Shown here piece after piece: positions 14,182 to 16,142 of a stretch of 16,142 nt of DNA (positions within the stretch are counted from its first letter, which is position 1; each line of letters starts with the position of its first letter). The notes below the pieces were generated by a model. That model ran no database searches and was not told the DNA's origin. It saw nothing but the letters and a program-made list of their open reading frames with translations. This DNA comes from Bacteroidales bacterium (GTDB taxonomy: Bacteria > Bacteroidota > Bacteroidia > Bacteroidales > Tenuifilaceae). Location of the stretch: NCBI GenBank assembly GCA_003531155.1, contig DQHR01000120.1:14173-30314 (forward strand), read 5' to 3'. The position numbers and the translations under genes were made by a program.

Positions 14182-15108
14182 ATGATTGAACTATCAGTAA
14201 TTGTTCCTGTTTATAACGAGCAGGAAATAATTTCCCAGCTTTACACCAGATTAAGTGCTGCTGTTGAATCCATCACTCCCAATTACGAATTTATATTTGT
14301 TAACGATGGGAGTAGAGATGCGACTCTTTTGGGGCTTATTAATCTTGCCGAGAAGGATAAAAGGGTTAAGTATATCAACTTTAGCCGAAATTTTGGACAT
14401 CAGATTGCCGTTTCGGCGGGATTGGATTACTGTAATGGTAACGCTGTAGTTATTATTGATGGTGATTTGCAAGATCCGCCTGAGCTTATTCCTGAATTGT
14501 ACCGCAAATACAAGGAGGGTAACGAGGTGGTTTACGCTAAGCGTATTAAACGAAAAGGCGAAACGCTTTTTAAACGGGTAACAGCAAAGCTCTTTTATCG
14601 AATTCTTAAACGTATTACATCGGTTGATATCCCTATGGATGTTGGAGATTATAGGCTTGTTGATCGTAAAATTGTTGATTATCTTAAACAGATGCCCGAG
14701 CAGAATAAGTTTCTTCGTGGACAAATTGCTTGGCTAGGATTTCGCCAAACGTTTGTTGAGTTTGAGCGCGATAGCCGAACAACAGGCAAAACAGGTTACC
14801 CGCTTAGCAAAATGATAAAATTTGCTTTAGATGGTATTACCGGTTTTTCAAACTCACCGTTAAGGTTGGTGACAAACTTAGGACTTTTTATATCGTTGGT
14901 TGCATTTTTGGTTATTATTTATGCGCTTTACGCGCACTACTTCCTGCATCAAACTATAACAGGTTGGACATCGCTAATTATTAGCTCAATGTTTATTGGA
15001 GGAATACAACTCTTATCAATTGGTATTATTGGTGAGTATATCAGTCGTATAAATACAAATGTTCGCAATCGTCCGCTTTATATTGTTGAGAAAACGAATA
15101 TAGAATAA
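14182..15108 (+). CDS. GT2 polyprenyl-phosphate glycosyltransferase (DPM-synthase/GtrB-like)
   Basis: A 308-residue GT-A glycosyltransferase with a membrane tail. The catalytic domain shows ELSVIVPVYNEQE at the N-terminus, NDGS (41-44), the DGDLQDPPE metal/nucleotide motif (93-101), VGDYRLVD (154-161), and the RTTGKTGYPLSKM loop (199-211). Two transmembrane segments follow, at about 231-251 and 263-285, as in GtrB and ArnC types. Such enzymes move a sugar from a nucleotide donor to undecaprenyl phosphate on the inner leaflet. The ATG at 14182 was chosen over a TTG at 14137 because the family begins right at I-E-L-S-V. A patatin gene follows after 16 bases, probably in the same transcript. Confidence 0.92.
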   Translation: MIELSVIVPVYNEQEIISQLYTRLSAAVESITPNYEFIFVNDGSRDATLLGLINLAEKDKRVKYINFSRNFGHQIAVSAGLDYCNGNAVVIIDGDLQDPPELIPELYRKYKEGNEVVYAKRIKRKGETLFKRVTAKLFYRILKRITSVDIPMDVGDYRLVDRKIVDYLKQMPEQNKFLRGQIAWLGFRQTFVEFERDSRTTGKTGYPLSKMIKFALDGITGFSNSPLRLVTNLGLFISLVAFLVIIYALYAHYFLHQTITGWTSLIISSMFIGGIQLLSIGIIGEYISRINTNVRNRPLYIVEKTNIE

Positions 15109-15124
15109 TAGGCTTAAGGTGTTT

Positions 15125-16142
15125 ATGAGTAAGTCAAAACGAACACGTAGGTTAACATTTTTTGCTGTTGTTGTATTAATATGCTTTTGGGTTTTTACCG
15201 GTTCGCGCGATAAGGATATTCGTGAACCTGAGCTAAAAAAGAAACATGGAACGGCTATTATTATAACTGGAGCGGCTGCTAAAATTGCTCAGGAAGCTGC
15301 ATTGCTTGAGAACCTTTACGACAAAGGCATGCTTAAAAATGTGGTTTTTATATCGGGAGCCAGTTCAGGTTCTCTGAATGCAGCTGTTTTAAATGCTATC
15401 CTTAGTGGTGAATACTCTTGGAAAGAGTACAAGGAAACCCTAAGCAAATTGAGTAACGATGATATATTTAAAAAGAATGGTAAGAAACTTCCAGTTGATA
15501 CTGAACCGCTCCGAAACCTAATAGAGAGAATTATTTCTGATAGGTTGGGATATAAAACGCTTTCGGATTTACCAATAGCCACTTCATTCTCAATAGTGAA
15601 CTTAAAGGTTTTACCTCTTAAAGAAAGAACTTATAGGTTGAGCAATAGGAGGATAAATTCCGAGAGCGATTCAACGCTCAATATTGTTGATGTTCTGATG
15701 GCCTCATCGGCATATCCATTGGCTTTTCCGCCTGTAAATATTGCAAATATCAAAACATTGCCTAATGTTCCTTACCACGATGGGGGAATAGCTGCAGATC
15801 ATGTACCTTTTCAATCATTAATTCAGTTCGAAAAGTTTAGCGGTTTCGAGGTTGAGAAGATTTATATAATTAGCCGAAAAAGAGATTCCATACCAAATAT
15901 TTCTAAAGAACTTGAACAATTTGGAATTGATAAGTTTAAGTTTTTCGATAAACTTGGCGTTTCGCCTGAGGCGATATCGAATAAAGGGTTCTTTAAACGA
16001 TTAAGAGAGTTACAAAAGGAGTCGCCCAGCATGGCTAGTAGAACTTATGTTTATGTACCCGATTTTAAAGAGGAATTTTTGATGTTTGATTTTAATACGC
16101 TCAATCAGCAATACGATGCTACTTTACAATGGGCAAAAGATC
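15125..16142 (+). CDS. patatin-like phospholipase, 3' end outside the window
   Basis: At least 339 residues, open at the right edge. An N-terminal hydrophobic segment (about 10-25, after a basic KSKRTRR start) would anchor or export the protein. The patatin Ser-Asp dyad is visible: GASSG (78-82) with Ser80 as nucleophile, and DGG with Asp219. The usual glycine-rich oxyanion loop before the nucleophile is reduced to TGAAAK (48-53), which is atypical. SSAYPLAFPPV (194-204) matches the family block before the Asp. Patatins hydrolyse acyl esters of lipids. It starts 16 bases after the GT2 stop codon, so the two genes are probably cotranscribed. Confidence 0.87.
   Translation, partial: MSKSKRTRRLTFFAVVVLICFWVFTGSRDKDIREPELKKKHGTAIIITGAAAKIAQEAALLENLYDKGMLKNVVFISGASSGSLNAAVLNAILSGEYSWKEYKETLSKLSNDDIFKKNGKKLPVDTEPLRNLIERIISDRLGYKTLSDLPIATSFSIVNLKVLPLKERTYRLSNRRINSESDSTLNIVDVLMASSAYPLAFPPVNIANIKTLPNVPYHDGGIAADHVPFQSLIQFEKFSGFEVEKIYIISRKRDSIPNISKELEQFGIDKFKFFDKLGVSPEAISNKGFFKRLRELQKESPSMASRTYVYVPDFKEEFLMFDFNTLNQQYDATLQWAKD

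Noticed and set aside
14251..14724. Long minus-strand open frame of 157 codons inside the GT2 gene
   Set aside because: It is the antisense shadow of a clearly conserved glycosyltransferase.

Overview
The window looks like a chromosomal stretch from a member of the Bacteroidota, probably Bacteroidales-like. The DNA is AT-rich, Shine-Dalgarno sequences are weak, one clear TAnnTTTG-type promoter is visible, and there are lipoproteins, a FISUMP-domain protein and a REP-associated transposase with palindromes of the kind seen in this phylum. This placement is inference from style and gene families, not from a marker gene. No rRNA, tRNA or CRISPR array was seen.

Layout. (1) 1-3307: the 3' part of a GT39/ArnT-like membrane glycosyltransferase, a convergent alpha/beta hydrolase, and a Na+/Ca2+ exchanger. 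(2) 3362-4802: a REP-associated tyrosine transposase (RAYT) embedded in a cluster of small palindromes arranged as mirror-image units (B-A-A'-B'), plus a tandem duplication of about 251 bp that carries a second copy of the tail of the neighbouring VOC gene. (3) 4763-8329: housekeeping-type accessory genes (a two-domain PhnB-like VOC protein, a large lipoprotein, a small VOC protein and an SRPBCC protein), again with a stray duplicated VOC gene fragment.

(4) 8797-12099: the most interesting part. Five small genes, all on the + strand, are separated by three structured sites of 134-135 bp with the architecture of integron attC sites. Each of the three inferred cassettes starts at a G^TT point, and its first bases are complementary to the R'' box at its own 3' end (9/9, 6/8 and 8/9 matches), as expected if each cassette once existed as a closed circle. 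No integrase lies in the window, so this looks like a CALIN-type array (attC cluster lacking an integrase). Cassette 1 holds an adjacent pair whose first protein has an Rx4H motif like HEPN ribonucleases. Cassette 2 holds a FISUMP lipoprotein. Cassette 3 holds a RidA-like lipoprotein lacking the catalytic arginine and a DUF6624-like protein.

(5) 12289-16142: a protein with a helical N-terminus and a concanavalin-like C-terminal domain, a DUF1697 protein, a dolichol-phosphate-mannose-synthase-like GT2 and, 16 bases behind it, a patatin-like phospholipase cut by the window end. The GT2 at this end and the GT39 at the other could act in the same lipid-linked sugar chemistry (GT2 making a polyprenyl-phosphate sugar, GT39 using such donors), but they are 13 kb apart and this link is only inference.
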